The notes below the pieces were generated by a model. That model was not told the origin of the DNA, searched no databases, and saw only the letters and a list, made by a program, of their open reading frames with translations. Of a stretch of DNA of 64,000 nt, positions 1 through 10,863 are shown in pieces. This DNA comes from Muricea muricata (Eukaryota > Cnidaria > Anthozoa > Malacalcyonacea > Plexauridae), in assembly GCA_963855995.1 (NCBI GenBank), contig OY979717.1:27733746-27797745 (forward strand). The letters run 5' to 3'. Numbering within the stretch: the first letter of the stretch is position 1; each line of letters starts with the position of its first letter. The translations under genes and the position numbers were made by a program.

Positions 1-45
1 ATTATTCTTATTTCTTTCTCCCTTAATCATACATAGTATTTTATC

Positions 46-345
46 AGGCAATGCACCGGAATATCGAATGATCTAAATCGCTTTAATCCGATTGCGCATT
101 TATCGTTTGAATACATACTTTCCTTCAATAAGTCCCGATATTATCTCCTTCGAAAGCGTTCCCAAAGCCTTCACTGGCAAAAGGTGAACTGTTAACTGAT
201 ACTATACCCGAAGATTGCAACATCCTTTGGTTGTTTCTCAATGCAAACCACACTACCACAGCATACGGTAGCTTTCGTCCTTTTTCTCTTTTTTGCGTGC
301 TTCTTTTTAAAGTTTTGTCCCTTCATGTTCGACATGTTAACACGG
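46..345. repeat. Dispersed repeat, inverted copy of 27570-27835
   Basis: This stretch is recognisably the reverse complement of 27570-27835, with small gaps. Shared landmarks in order are a gttccca/aaagcct block, 'ggtgaactgttaac', 'catacggtagctttcgtcc' and 'ccccttcat..cgacatg'. No coding potential is seen. It directly abuts the inverted repeat at 351-533 and could be one end of a larger element. The family is unidentified. Confidence 0.6.
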
Positions 346-350
346 GCGTA

Positions 351-533
351 AAGGCGGATTTTTATTCAGTGCAAAATGTCGCGCGATCGATTTTTAGCGA
401 GCGATTTCTTTTGAAATGTGTGAAGTCAACTACAGCTAATGAGATTCGTTCCGCTTGACTGTTTGTAATTCAAAAGAAAGCGCCTGCTAAAAGTCGATCG
501 CGCGACATTTTGCACTGAATGGAAATCCGCCTT
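351..533. repeat. Palindromic (fold-back) repeat, arms about 63 bp
   Basis: The left arm (351 to about 415) begins aaggcggattt and contains gtgcaaaatgtcgcgcgatc. The right arm (about 471-533) is its reverse complement with a few mismatches. A spacer of about 55 bp separates them. Reading frames on both strands code near-identical peptides only because of this symmetry. It is probably a non-autonomous foldback or MITE sequence. Confidence 0.7.
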
Positions 534-590
534 AATTAACGCGCGTGCATATGATATGTTAAACCTCGGCGGCCGAAAAGTCTCATGGGT

Positions 591-675
591 TTTGGCACTC
601 ATAGGCACTAAATTATTCATATGACACTCATAGGCCGGCAAATTATTCACATGACACTCATAGGTCGCCAAATGG
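591..675. repeat. Short tandem repeat, 30-bp unit, about 3 copies
   Basis: Units beginning ggcactcatagg or gacactcatagg and followed by an 'aaattattca' block start near 591, 621 and 651. The units differ at a few bases. The array lies beside the palindrome at 351-533. Confidence 0.75.
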
Positions 676-689
676 GACAAATTCTCGTT

Positions 690-890
690 TTTTTAATGAA
701 AAAATTATTGAAAAATATTAATGAAACAAAATTAAAAAGTATTGAAAATAAAAAAAACATTTGTGAAAATAAAAAAATATTGTAAATAAAATCATTAAAC
801 AAAAAATGAAAACAAATAAAAAAGTACTTAAACAGAAAAAAGGGAAAAATAAAAAATAAAAAAAAATTAAAAATTAATAGATGGTAAAAT
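690..890. repeat. A-rich low-complexity stretch
   Basis: The plus strand is dominated by runs of A interrupted by single T, G or C. No gene, splice-site pair or repeat unit was recognised. It could be a decayed poly(A) tail of a retroelement, but no body was identified upstream. Confidence 0.6.
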
Positions 891-1200
891 AATTTATATT
901 TTATTAACGGATAAATACGTATGGCAGTCCTAGACTACCACACACGTCTGATTACTGATTTAAAAAGAAAAGAGTGATTCCTGGTAATTGTAAACGACTA
1001 TCACTATAATGAATAGTTTTTATCAAGCTGTGAATTTGTTTCGAGAAATTTCTCCTTATTATTAAGTTATGAAATTAAAAAAAGCTCATCCATCACGATT
1101 TTACTCAAACAACTTCAGTAAAACTGCACTGAACACTTTGGTGAGAAGATTGAGTTTCGAAACTCAAAAGAAGACATGTTAATAATGTCTTTAAACTTAC

Positions 1201-1513
1201 TAGCTTCCAAGGTTTTGTTGGTAACAAAATTTCCTAAGTCTCCAAAATCCACCTGAGTCGAAGCTTTAACAGCGACATTATAGGTCGTTGCTACGCTTAA
1301 TCCATCTAAGGTAACTTCTAGCGTATTACCATTGTTGACATTTTTTTTTCAGATTGCAATCAATATCTTCTGTATCCTCGGAAGCTTTATAACAAACTTC
1401 GTACTTTATGATCACTCCATTTGAATCATCATTAGTTAACTTTTCCCAGGAGACTTTCATCGAATTCGACTTCACGTCAGTGATACTTATAATAGTCGGG
1501 CCTCTTGATGGTT
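1201..1513 (-). pseudogene. FN3-domain exon with a one-base frameshift
   Basis: This is a fibronectin type III exon of the long minus-strand gene. The acceptor (ctttacag) ends at 1514 and the donor gtaagt occupies 1200-1195. Both junctions are phase 1, as in the sister exons at 9810-10130 and 20926-21228. The first half reads EPSRGPTIISITDV with VSWEKL (core Trp) and YEVCYKA. The second half reads TLDGLSVATTYNVAVKAST, the typical FN3 F and G strands. The exon is 313 bases long, not a multiple of three, and the two halves are in different frames. The shift falls at a nine-base T run (1341-1349 on the plus strand); one base fewer would restore a 104-codon exon. It may be a true lesion, an allele or a homopolymer sequencing error. 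An extracellular adhesion or recognition role is likely from the domain type only. Confidence 0.8.
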
Positions 1514-1619
1514 CTGTAAAGTAACGAGAATATGCATAACCTAAATGCATCTTTCTGATTGACTGCCAGGAGATCTGTATCACACACTACCAATCTCTCG
1601 CGTGTACGCTCAAAAACAA

Positions 1620-2990
1620 GCTGAGGAGTGGAAATATTCTATAATTTAAAAGCTGTTCAAAATCTTAAAAAAATCACCCAGGCCTAACGCTTAAAACTGA
1701 TTTAGCGCCAACCCTGGGTTAAAATTTAGCCTACTTTTTTAGTTTGTGTATTTCAATAAGTGAGAAATTTTCAGTTTAGTTTAATGAATTACAAATTGGC
1801 CATTAGCCCAAATTGTACCCCAGAATATAATCTAAATTTACGTGATCAAAAACTGTATTGAGAAATCATTAGGTAAAAAAACTGGCAAAGAGATGCGTGC
1901 ATGCTGTTTTTCACAATAATAATAATACACACGGTTGCATAGTTGAAAGATAGAACGGACTTTGCGTTTAGTATTGCTCGTCAATTGGACAAGATGCACA
2001 TGTTTCATAATTATTATTTTAATACGTACGTCGGCGTGCACATTTGAAAGAAAGAAATCAAGAAATTTTCCTTATCGTCATTCAAACACAGCTGAAATAT
2101 GCTTTCTGTCTGCTATATTTTCACACGTCATAATTGGAATGAATACTGCGCATAAATTATTAAAATTTTGGTTAATTAGCTATAGGTCAATTCTGTTAAT
2201 AATGCAAACTCGAAGACTCGTAAAATAATTGGACATAAAATTAATTGATACTGTATAATATATGGCCGTCGACATATTTGATAAACACCAATAATCTATC
2301 GAGTACTGGTTAAGCACTTTTGCTATTATACATGTATTTAGTTCAAATTGCTGCCAAAATGTAAAGTAACAATATTAATTACGGTAAATGGTTGTAGAAA
2401 ATTGCTTACTAGAAATTGATCACTAAAATTTCTTACTAGAAAGCAAGGAAAATGTGCTTCATGATGTAGATCGGTGCAAGTGTTTCAAGTCATGAATTGT
2501 CCACCACAAAGCTCAGACTTAAATCCTCTTGAGCAAATCTAGGTGCTAATTAATTGTAATTTTTTCAGTCGGTTTTCTTTAATGTACGACAGGTTATAAT
2601 ATATTCAGGTTATTTACCTTGAATAAATAATTAGATGAAACGTTTGGGAAAACCTCGAAGAATCTCGACTTAAATTGTTTAACGACTCTAATGGAAAACT
2701 TTCCTAAAAAGGAATTAAGTGGGTTAAATACCTCAAAAGTCGAGATTTTTGTCATACGAAGCCCACGAAACTACATTCCGTGATCGTCATATCCAGTCAG
2801 GCCAGCAGCCACCAAGGCTTTTTTTAAACGTCGAACTTTAATTGATCTACTTATTTTACAGGTTAGCGTCCATCCTGCGAACGGGAAATGACTTTAAGAC
2901 AAGATAAGCTTCATGTAACGTCATGTAAATGATCAAAACGATGCATGCATAATTGGACGTTGGAAACAAATTTCGAACTTAACTGAAATG
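1620..2990. other. Intron-like sequence without recognised feature
   Basis: This is AT-rich sequence upstream of the last FN3 exon on the minus strand. Short open frames on both strands at 1838-2228 overlap each other and resemble no family I know. I see no repeat unit or conserved motif. Confidence 0.5.
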
Positions 2991-3000
2991 AGATATAGAG

Positions 3001-3154
3001 ATTACTGCATGGTTGGCGAGTGCGTACGACTTTTATGCACGAGTTGTGGAAGATTGCTAAATGAACGAGTGAGCGCAGCGAACGAGTGAGTTTAGCAATC
3101 TTTCACAACAAGTGCATAATAAAAATCGTACAAACCAGCCAACCATGCAGTAAT
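3001..3154. repeat. Hairpin MITE with long imperfect arms
   Basis: The left arm begins attactgcatggttgg and the right arm ends ccaaccatgcagtaat. The arms pair along most of their 70 or so bases, including tttagcaatct/agattgctaa. The bases atatagagatta occur just outside the left end and again near 3169, but offset from the right arm, so I do not claim a clean target duplication. Confidence 0.75.
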
Positions 3155-3212
3155 TTGTTTATGCCAAACATATAGAGATTATTTTAAAAGTGGAAACCTG
3201 TCAAAGGCGAAC

Positions 3213-4380
3213 AATGTCGCAACAAAATATTGAATTCTCAAAACAGAATCATACCATTTGTTTCTCCGTTATTTGGCCTAAATAGTGAGTCAAAGCTGTT
3301 CTACTTTCTGTTTCATGTTTTTCAGTGAGGAAACTCTTCTTCTTTTAGACATAAAATCCAAATACCCTTTCGCTCCTTCCCCAACACGGCGGCCATGTTG
3401 TGAGCAAAATAACAATACGATTTTCTTCACTAGTGAGAAAAACCGTATAGCCAATCAAAATGCTGATACGATAAATTTTCACTAGTGAAAAAAATTGTAC
3501 GGCCAATGAAAACGCTTAAGGTGGCTCGGTAGTCAGATTTCATTAGAAATCTTATCTCTCCGCCATAAAATGTTTTATAGTGAATGCTTGAGCTTCATTT
3601 TAGGTCATTGCACAGCTCTATAGCACTGTTCTCTGTATTTCAAAAAGTGTTTCGTCAAAGTTCATCTGAACATAGAAATCATGTTTCCCGTTTGCACTCA
3701 ATTCTAATTATAAGTTCATTTGCATAAACTCCACACCTTATCCTTGACAACAATGTCTCTGGACATACGAAGGGTAGGAGAATAAAACTTTTCCAATTAT
3801 GAAGACAACCAGTAGAGCTATGCAATGACCTAAACTAAGCTTTACACGTGCACTATGAAAGATTCTATGGCAAAAGAAGTACAATGTGCCATGATTTAGA
3901 CTATCGAGCCACCTTAAGCTTATTCGCTTCTCCACAGTGAAAATACGATTTTTATTTCACCCGTTTACCTCGCGTAAATCTCTATATGTATGGCATAAAA
4001 AGATTTACGCAAGGTAAAAGGGTTAAATAAAAATCGTATTTTCACTGTGGAGAAGCGAATAAGCGTTTTCGTTGGCCCTATGACTTTTTTCACCAGTGAA
4101 AAATTATCGTATCAACTTTTTAATCGGCTATACGGTTTTTCTGACTAGTGAAGAAAATCGTATTGTCATTTTGCTCACAACAAAGCCTCGATGTTAGGGA
4201 AGGCATTAAAGGGTTGCTTAGCTTTATGTCAACAGACGAAGAGTTTTTCGAGTGGAAAAACATAAAACGGAAGATGAACAGCTTTGACAGATTTAGGCCA
4301 AATAATCAAGAAATAAACGGTATGAAGCTGTTTGATATGCAAAGACGGTGTGAACATTGCATTAAAAAACTAAACATTCA
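3213..4380. repeat. Long palindromic element, interrupted by a TTAA insertion
   Basis: The left arm (3213-3515 and 3918-3980) and the right arm (4000-4380) are reverse complements with scattered differences. The centre lies near 3985-3998. Landmarks include cttattcgcttctccacag against its complement at 4048-4064, and two 'actagtgaa' motifs mirrored on each side. Without the nested 3520-3913 element the structure is about 770 bp. The right arm runs into BEL/Pao-like coding sequence, so the palindrome may have captured retroelement DNA. Confidence 0.75.
3520..3913. mobile_element. Nested MITE with TTAA target-site duplication
   Basis: The ends are inverted repeats: ggtggctcggtagtc on the left and gactatcgagccacc on the right. 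They are flanked by TTAA at 3516-3519 and 3914-3917. Removing it with one TTAA restores the continuity of the surrounding palindrome arm. TTAA duplications are typical of piggyBac and Kolobok transposons. There is no transposase here, so it is non-autonomous (394 bp). Confidence 0.8.
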
Positions 4381-4720
4381 ACACCACATACCAGTGCCTC
4401 GAAGTGTTGTGGACCGGATGGCAGTACAAATATCACTACATGGTTTTTCAGACGCCAGTAAAAAGGCGCATGTGCTGCATTTTACGTTTTTCAAACCTAC
4501 TCTGCTTAGCAAACAAGCCAGAATTTACCAGCCTCGTTAACACGTGTGCCCCCAGATATCTTTCGATAGCGAGACTCAAGCTTGTGGCAGTTCAAACTCT
4601 CGTTAAACTAACGAGGAACGCGAGCAAGGCACTCAATTCCTGGAGCATAGCCCCACACCATGTTGTGGACGGACAGTACGACCGTACCCCACATTTTGGC
4701 AGATATCAGGACATAGACAA
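4320..4720 (+). pseudogene. BEL/Pao retrotransposon pol fragment (RNase H region)
   Basis: The plus strand shows HIPVPRSVV then LHGFSDASKKA around 4436-4466. This is the connection-to-RNase H junction typical of BEL/Pao polyproteins, with the first catalytic Asp in FSDAS. After a frameshift the next frame gives SIARLKLVAVQTLVKL (about 4557-4620), corresponding to the usual PRLEL helix. No RT or integrase follows. It is a short decayed relic at the edge of the 3213-4380 palindrome. Confidence 0.6.
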
Positions 4721-4739
4721 CTTTCGTAAGAAATAAAGT

Positions 4740-6030
4740 CAAACTGATCAAGAAGTTATGTAAAGCAATCATCATGTACCTTTAGATCGAAACTCAAGAA
4801 TAGCCACCACAATTTGAGCTGTCAGCTACAAAATAAGTACCCCGCGATCATGCACCATACCGTGTAATAGAGCCTGATGCAATTTTTAATCCGATCACCT
4901 TCCACCCACACAATAAGGCCTGATCGAAGTTTATAGTTGAAGCTGTACCGTAACCAGCACAAAAGACAATACTATTATAATTAAAAACACAGAGATGAAG
5001 CAGCGCAAATAGAAATGGACGCCATCTATCGTTAAATCGTGAAAATTCAATGTCACCACGATTAAAGTATCCAAAGAAGTGTCGAGGCAATCGAGGAGAT
5101 GGTTTTCGATGACAAACAAAAGCAAGAACCGTAACAAACGGAAGCCAAGCTTAAAGTAGGTAGAGTACAACTGATCAATTATTCCTTGAAACGCAAGACA
5201 CAGTGGGAGAGTTGGACGCAACGAAGGCACAGTCGTAGGAAAACACAGCGTGATAGGGGTTACAAGGCTGGAACACCAATTTTTACCTATTAGAAAGGCC
5301 AGTTCAGCTGATTGCAGTTTTAGAGGTAGATGGTGAATCAGAGAATACAACCAAAAAGAACGAAGAAAGTAAACTTAATCCTAGGCGAAAGAGTTTGAAC
5401 CTCAGATACCATCTAGGAGATCGAAAGAAACTACAAAGAACAGAGTCGTTGGGTTAGGACTTGATGAACAAGAAGAGGAATGATATTAAAGCTCCATCTA
5501 CTTTAATAAGAGTATCGTAAACGTGTTTGAAGTCTGGATACATGAATTAAGATTTAGATTTATGAGTTATAATATCATTACAAAAGTTATAACATAAATT
5601 GATGAGCTGTCTTTTTTACATGTGCTTGAAGGTGGAAAATAGATAGCGACATTTTTGGTTGAGATTTTAATTTGATTCTGGGATTTTAAAAAACTTTAGT
5701 GTTTGGAGAGTCGAGGCTGAGGTTCCACACAGAACTATATACACGGTCCGTACCCATACATTTGCAGTACTTGGAATGTCATATAGGTCAAAATACAGAT
5801 ACGACCAAAACCCAGGATAATTTCCTATTTCGTATTCAGGAACCAAGGCCATGGAAAGTTTCCTACTCATTTCTTGTGCTAAGATATCCAAAAAAAACTA
5901 TGTGTTTACAACACTTGAACTTTACCTTGACCGCACATCTCAATTTCAGTACAGCTTTACCATTATTCTTTGTAAAACCACGGATTGAAAGCGTTTTTTG
6001 ATATTAAGTGGAGTACATACAACGACATTT
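4740..6030. other. Unassigned intron sequence
   Basis: I could not assign this stretch. Overlapping open frames on both strands (for example 4931-5350 minus and 5699-6001 plus) have no motif I recognise. Distant retroelement decay is possible, because both neighbours are BEL/Pao remnants or repeats. Confidence 0.4.
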
Positions 6031-6038
6031 AAAACACA

Positions 6039-6150
6039 TAGCACTCGAGCAACAGCTGTTTCAAAAGCGAGCCATATTATGGACAATATACTAATAATAC
6101 ACATTGCGTAGTCAAGAGAATCTGCCTTTAGAATTTGTCATAAAAAACCT
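6039..6150 (+). repeat. Dispersed repeat, same family as 9285-9400
   Basis: The sequence from gcactcgagcaac through ttcaaaagcgag, 'atggacaatatacta' and 'cctttagaatttgtcataaaaaa' matches 9285-9400 with few differences. The 9285 copy follows BEL/Pao integrase coding sequence directly, so this copy is probably the tail of a related BEL/Pao element whose coding part is gone. Confidence 0.65.
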
Positions 6151-6185
6151 TTTGTCAGGCACGGTCATTTTTGACCAATGCGCGC

Positions 6186-6595
6186 TATTAGAAAAAAACT
6201 TAATAAAAATGAACTTCGAAACATTTACGTACTAAATTTCTACACACTCTTTAGGAATAAAACGTGTTGAGAAACACTTAAATTTGCTCTTTTAAAACTT
6301 TGCTTTGACAAAAATTTGTCGACATTTATTTTGTCGTTAGACGGGATCCAATTTGATCGACAAGCGTCATCATCGGAAGACTCGTCGGCTTATTTCTTAT
6401 TGGCTGATGAAAGTTCGGAAAGTGCCGAGGAAAGATAAACAAAGCTTCGGCATTTTCCGAACTTTCATCATCCAATAAGAAATAACCCTACGATTCTTCC
6501 GATGATGAGTGTTTCTCAACACGTTTTATTCCTAAAAAGTCTGTAGAAATTTAGTAAATGTATCGAAGTTCATTTGTATTAAGTTTTTTTCAGTA
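6186..6595. repeat. Palindromic MITE with two pairs of arms
   Basis: The outer arms (6186-6280 and about 6506-6595) share gaataaaacgtgttgagaaac and its complement. The inner arms (about 6369-6430 and 6445-6510) share catcatcggaaga and aatgccgaagctttg-type sequence in opposite orientation. No coding region is present. The whole would fold into a single long hairpin. Confidence 0.7.
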
Positions 6596-6849
6596 TTTGT
6601 CGTTATATTTTTAGTTTCGATCAAAATTTTGAATATATGTATTTCTATTTGATTGATAATCTCTGATAAAGTTGCCCACCTTAGGATAACAAGACGCCTG
6701 CTAAGGCGTTCACTCCGCCTGCCAAAACGAAAATGAGCACAAGGCTGTAACTAGACCGTTCATTGGGGGTGGGGTATATTCACTTATTTCTGTTCTGCCC
6801 AACGAACTCCTTTTTAAATTAATTATTAGGATATCTTCCAAGGCATTTT

Positions 6850-7150
6850 AAGACATTGCCACAATCTTGGACAAAACCTGTTGAGACACATTGAAATTTT
6901 GAAGACAAGATACGCGTGTCCTTCTCGCCTGATTTAAATGCTCACAATTTTTATTCTAAACCCCCCTCCCCCAGTTCAATGTTGACATAATTCGACAGCC
7001 GCATGTCCGAAGCATAGGTATCATCACAACAACATTGAATTGGGGGGTGTGGGGGAGAGGCAAATAGAATTATACAAACACTACGAATATGACATATGAT
7101 CGTTCATGTGTCTCAACAATTTTGTCCAAGATTGTAGCACATCTTATCTA
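6850..7150. repeat. Palindromic MITE, about 300 bp
   Basis: The left part contains acaatcttggacaaaacctg and 'gttgagacac', with 'cccccctcccccag' further in. The right part contains the mirrored ggggggtgtgggggag, 'gtgtctcaac' and ttttgtccaagattgt. Arms are roughly 120 bp with indels. No coding region was seen. Confidence 0.65.
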
Positions 7151-7599
7151 ATCACTAAGATCACCAAAAATCAAAGTCTGACTGACTTGCCAGGCACTCT
7201 GCCCAGAGTCCTAGTAAGATTGCATTTTTCAGAATTTAATTTAAATTAAAGACTTTCATAGTACATATTATAAACAACTAAAACAAGATTCTTCTGTCAT
7301 AATATTTTGTCAACATATGGCTGTTTTGTTTTTGGATAGTTGCAAGTAAAGAAAAGTTTACTAAAAGCGTATACAATACATAAATATATTAACCTGATAG
7401 CATCATTTAAATCAATTCTGTAGCAAACTGCCTGAAGTCTCCACGATATAATTTGTTGCGAACTTTAGACTAACATATGTATTTCTGGAATTGGACTGTA
7501 AAATGTCTCTTACCTTTTATAAATGTATGAGATCCCAGAAGCAAATAAATCATTTTGCGCGAAATATCAGCATCTCAACATAGGTATAGAAAACCAAGG

Positions 7600-7800
7600 A
7601 AAGAAATCACAACGAATACTTCGTCTGACTTCGTGATTAGAATTAGGAACACATTTCCTAGACTCACTCCTTGATTATGGAATGATGGAGTCAATCAAAA
7701 TTTGCCGTTTTAAAACATTTCTGGAGCAATGTTTTGATAAAGAACCTTCCTTTCCCTTTTGTTCACTATTACATGTTAAAATTGTGTTTTTGTAAATTTC
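7600..7800 (+). pseudogene. Possible LINE 3' end fragment
   Basis: Across two frames and several stops, the plus strand reads NTFPRLTP then LWNDG, then a frameshift and KTFLEQCFD. The LWN motif followed by a short basic or hydrophobic tail is common at the end of CR1/Jockey-type LINE reverse-transcriptase ORFs. The fragment is short and disabled, and the call is tentative. Confidence 0.3.
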
Positions 7801-7990
7801 TCAAAAGTGGAACCACAACAGAAAATGACGGAAACACGCTCTCAAAACCTCACCGCGATACATCGCTCCTCGTTAAAGTTTCGCGGTGGAATTTGTCGTT
7901 TTAAAACATTTTGCATGAGAATCTTTGCACGTAAAACCTTCTTGCGGTTTAGATGTTCTAGCATACATGTTAAAATGCGTGTTTTTTAAC
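7697..7990 (+). repeat. Diverged direct repeat, about 105-bp units
   Basis: Units at about 7697-7800 and 7885-7990 share an aattt-g-cgttttaaaacatt block at the start and 'acatgttaaaat-gtgtttt' at the end, with heavy divergence between. The first copy overlaps the possible LINE tail, so this may be two related retroelement tails. Confidence 0.5.
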
Positions 7991-8089
7991 ATATTCCGCC
8001 GAAATTGAGTTTAAACGCCGTGTTTAGGTCGGCTCACGTGGCATGTGGCCAGCGGTGTTACCCATGAGCGCTGCACCGACTTCTGACAC

Positions 8090-8180
8090 CGAAAAAAAAC
8101 TAAAAAGAAAAAGAAAAAAACCAGAAGCGGGGCGAATTTAAAACTCTGGTACTCCGCCTCGCCTACGGCAGGCGGAGTAA
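8090..8180. repeat. A-rich tract followed by a short GC hairpin
   Basis: A plus-strand A-rich segment (8090-8130) is followed by actccgcctcg...cgaggcggagt-like inverted sequence around 8151-8180. It has the look of a retroelement 3' end or a small hairpin. Nothing else is identifiable. Confidence 0.4.
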
Positions 8181-8469
8181 AAATACAAGTACTTGAATCT
8201 ACTCAGGATCACTGCCTATATCTCGATTTTTCCAAGGAACTGTTGTCATAATGAAATGATCAGCGATTTGTTAATTTAGAAACAGGGGAGATCAAAACGG
8301 CTGAAGTTCGCTGACTGAAGAAAGTTCAATAAGAGAAAGAGATGCGATGTCCATTTCCACTCAAGGTCGAAGACTCAGGGTTCTTTCGTTGTTATGACAC
8401 AGAACCTGGCAGCAATCCAATATTTTTTCCTCGGGAACATTTACTGGCCAGATAGATAATTGACCATTA

Positions 8470-9300
8470 CCACCAGAACACTTTGCATAGGGGAGTTCAA
8501 GCAACCATCCGAAAGGTAACAGATCGGTTTTGGATCACGCAGCTTCGTCGTATGGCAATGTCAGCTCGCGCTCATTGCAATCATTGTAAACGGGTTACAC
8601 GTTTGGTAAGTCCGATTACTTCAAGCTTGTCAGCATTACAACGAATTCAACTCAACCATTTTGAGCTACAGGGCAGGACTTTGCGGGGTTCGCTTACCAC
8701 AAAGTCGGCAAGAAGAAAATTGCCAAAACCTCTTTGCATTATTTATATGCGCTAGGACACGTGCGATACACTTGTCCAAAGATCTAAGTTGTACAGGGTC
8801 TAAACGAGTCTTAAAAGAGTTTGTCGCGAGAAGAGGTGCACCGAATGTAAATAATAAGTGACAATGCAAAAACGTTCAAGGCTACGAAAAACAGGCTGGA
8901 AGCTTTGAAAAAAGATTAAGATTTCAAGAAGTATTTAAAAAATTATTCCATTAAATAGCAATTCAGTTTGTCAAGAGCCCCCCTCCTTGGGAGGCTTTTC
9001 AAACGATTGTTCCAGGGTAAAAAATCGGCATGTGGGAAAGCCATGATAACGTTTTCAGAATTGAAAGAAACATTGTTAGAATTTGAGTGTTTTATGAACA
9101 ACCGACCTTCGACGTACCTAGGAGAGGAGTTTGAAAGTCGAGCGGTCACACCAAACATATTATTGAGAGACGAACCAACGGAATTTATGAAAAAAAATGC
9201 CGAAGTCATGAAAGAAAATTTAAACATGTCAAGACGATTAAAGTTCATAAAAAAGTCTCAAGAACATTTGAAGAGACAAGTTTCAAAACAAGCACTCGAG
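8470..9300 (+). pseudogene. BEL/Pao integrase remnant
   Basis: Pieces in different frames match the end of a BEL/Pao polyprotein in the right order. HRGVQATIRK with HCNHCKRV (8483-8600) is the His/Cys zinc-binding region. ICARTRAIHLSKDLS and FVARRGAPN (about 8740-8850) belong to the integrase core. FSELKETLLEFECFMNNRPS with a TPN motif (about 9045-9160) is the C-terminal part. At least two frameshifts and a stop separate them. No protease or RT precedes it. The same tail sequence recurs at 6039-6150. Confidence 0.75.
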
Positions 9301-9400
9301 CAGAACCTGTTTCAAAAGCGAGTCACACAATTACTATGGACAATATACTAACACAGATTGCGTGATCAAGAGAATCGGCCTTTAGAATTTTTCATAAAAA
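9285..9400 (+). repeat. Dispersed repeat, same family as 6039-6150
   Basis: This follows the BEL/Pao integrase remnant directly and carries the gcactcgagcagaac ... ttcaaaagcgagtc ... gacaatatactaa landmarks shared with 6039-6150. It probably represents the end of the coding region and start of the 3' noncoding tail of that family. Confidence 0.65.
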
Positions 9401-9809
9401 AGTGACATCATCGGATGTGGTAGAATTCAAAAATTAAAAGAGATTTACTTGTAAGGTGAAGTTTAATTGTGATTCTATACCAAATCCACAGTGGCGCGCT
9501 GAGGGTTAACATGCCCTCGCGTTAACACCACTATTTTCAACCTAGCACTATACTTTCGTTGCTAATTATTTTGTTTCTTGTCCATTATATAATCACCTCT
9601 AGAACTTTGAAAAACTGACAATCCACAGCGACACACGTGCATCTCACACTAACCCTCAGCGCATCACCTTCGATTTGGTAGAATTGCAATCAAACTACGC
9701 CTCAAATGAAAAGTCTCGTTTCATTTCTGAATTTATTCAATTTACATTCACATCGCAGCTTAAATGTAAATTAAGGATTTTCAGATAATGATAGCATAGA
9801 ATCACTTAC

Positions 9810-10130
9810 TATCTTCTGATGTTTGTGTGGTATGCACATCTCCAAGTACTCCAAACCCCACAGCAGTTGAAGCTTTAACAGCAATGTTATAATTCGTTGC
9901 TTCGTTTAAGCCTTTTAAATCAACTTCTCCACCATTGTTACCATTATTATTGACGACGGTTTCTTGCAAACTACAATCAATATCTGATGGAATTTCAGAA
10001 GCTTTGTAGCAAACTGCGTACTTTGTGATCAATCCATTTGCATCATCAATACTTAAACCTCCCCACGAAACTGTCATCGAAGTTGACATCACATTAGTAG
10101 TATCTGTAATCTTTGGCCCTTTTGCTGGTT
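9810..10130 (-). CDS. FN3-domain exon (intact)
   Basis: This is an intact 321-base exon of the long minus-strand gene. The acceptor (cttcacag) ends at 10131 and the donor gtaagt lies at 9809-9804. Both introns are phase 1, so the exon is a removable 107-codon cassette. The peptide has MTVSWGGLSIDDANGLITKY (core Trp), then VCYKASEIPSDIDC, then LKGLNEATNYNIAVKAST and GFGVLG, which outline a complete FN3 fold. Two cysteines eleven residues apart are shared with the exon at 1201-1513 and are not usual for FN3. The last residues (TTQTSEDS) look like a linker. It is most similar to the 1201-1513 exon. The product is probably a secreted or cell-surface protein; its exact function cannot be read from the sequence. 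Confidence 0.85.
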
Positions 10131-10714
10131 CTGTGAAGTAAAAAAATGAATTCGATGTCAAGGCTACGTCCTAACTGAATTGTCCCGTTAGTATTTAATT
10201 TCTACATCATCCATAGTGTGCTTTAATCTACATCCAACAACACTACGTCGCAAAACGTACCCGAGTGCATGTTGCTTTTTACGAATAGTTGTATAAAGCA
10301 CAAAACTAAGTGTAATTAATATTCGCTTTTTATTAATCATGTGCAAAAAAAGATACAAATATTCGCGACAGTATAATGTGTACAGAGAATTCTACTATAG
10401 TGGCGTGCATTTAATATGAAGAAAAATTTCAATTTCGCTTTTGTTGCCTTTAAATAAACAGCTAAATATATTATTACCGTGTGTCGCGCGCATGTTATGT
10501 ATAATATAAAATAGCCTTTTGAAAATAGGAGTTATTTGTGTCAACGAATAATAAATTTATTGCCTCCTCTTTAAGTGTGTTTGTTGGATGGGTAGCACGT
10601 GACACATATTACAGGGGCATGCGGTTGTGGATATCATCCTAACTTTACGGGGAGGTTTTGCTACAATTTAGGAATTTTACTTGCGTCATGTCCACGTGCA
10701 AACTCAGCGCTTTG

Positions 10715-10722
10715 TATAAATA
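10715..10722 (+). promoter_or_regulatory. TATA box (tataaata) of the Ngaro-like element
   Basis: A consensus TATA element sits about 150 bases upstream of the first ATG of the element. The following 30-40 bases would place transcription start near 10750. It fits an internal pol II promoter for the retrotransposon. Functional use is inferred. Confidence 0.5.
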
Positions 10723-10863
10723 AGGCAGTGTAAAGTTTTCCAGGTCATTCGAAGTCTAGTCAGCCAGGTGTCAACTCGTTACTCTTCAAATTGCAAGACG
10801 TCTAGCAGGTATTGTGTGTTTTTTTTTTTTTTTTTGTCTTGTTGCGGAGTATCTGGGCGAAAT

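Noticed and set aside
2990-3185. atatagagatta as a target-site duplication of the 3001-3154 hairpin
   Set aside because: The right occurrence lies about 15 bases beyond the hairpin end and the same motif recurs in the neighbouring palindrome, so it may be internal to a larger repeat.
4148-4540. 130-codon plus frame considered as a host gene
   Set aside because: Its first half is the palindrome arm and its second half is BEL/Pao RNase H-like, so it is listed as an element remnant.
4931-5350. 139-codon minus-strand frame with hydrophobic composition
   Set aside because: Its Leu/Ile/Val content follows from A-rich plus-strand sequence; no motif or start context supports it.
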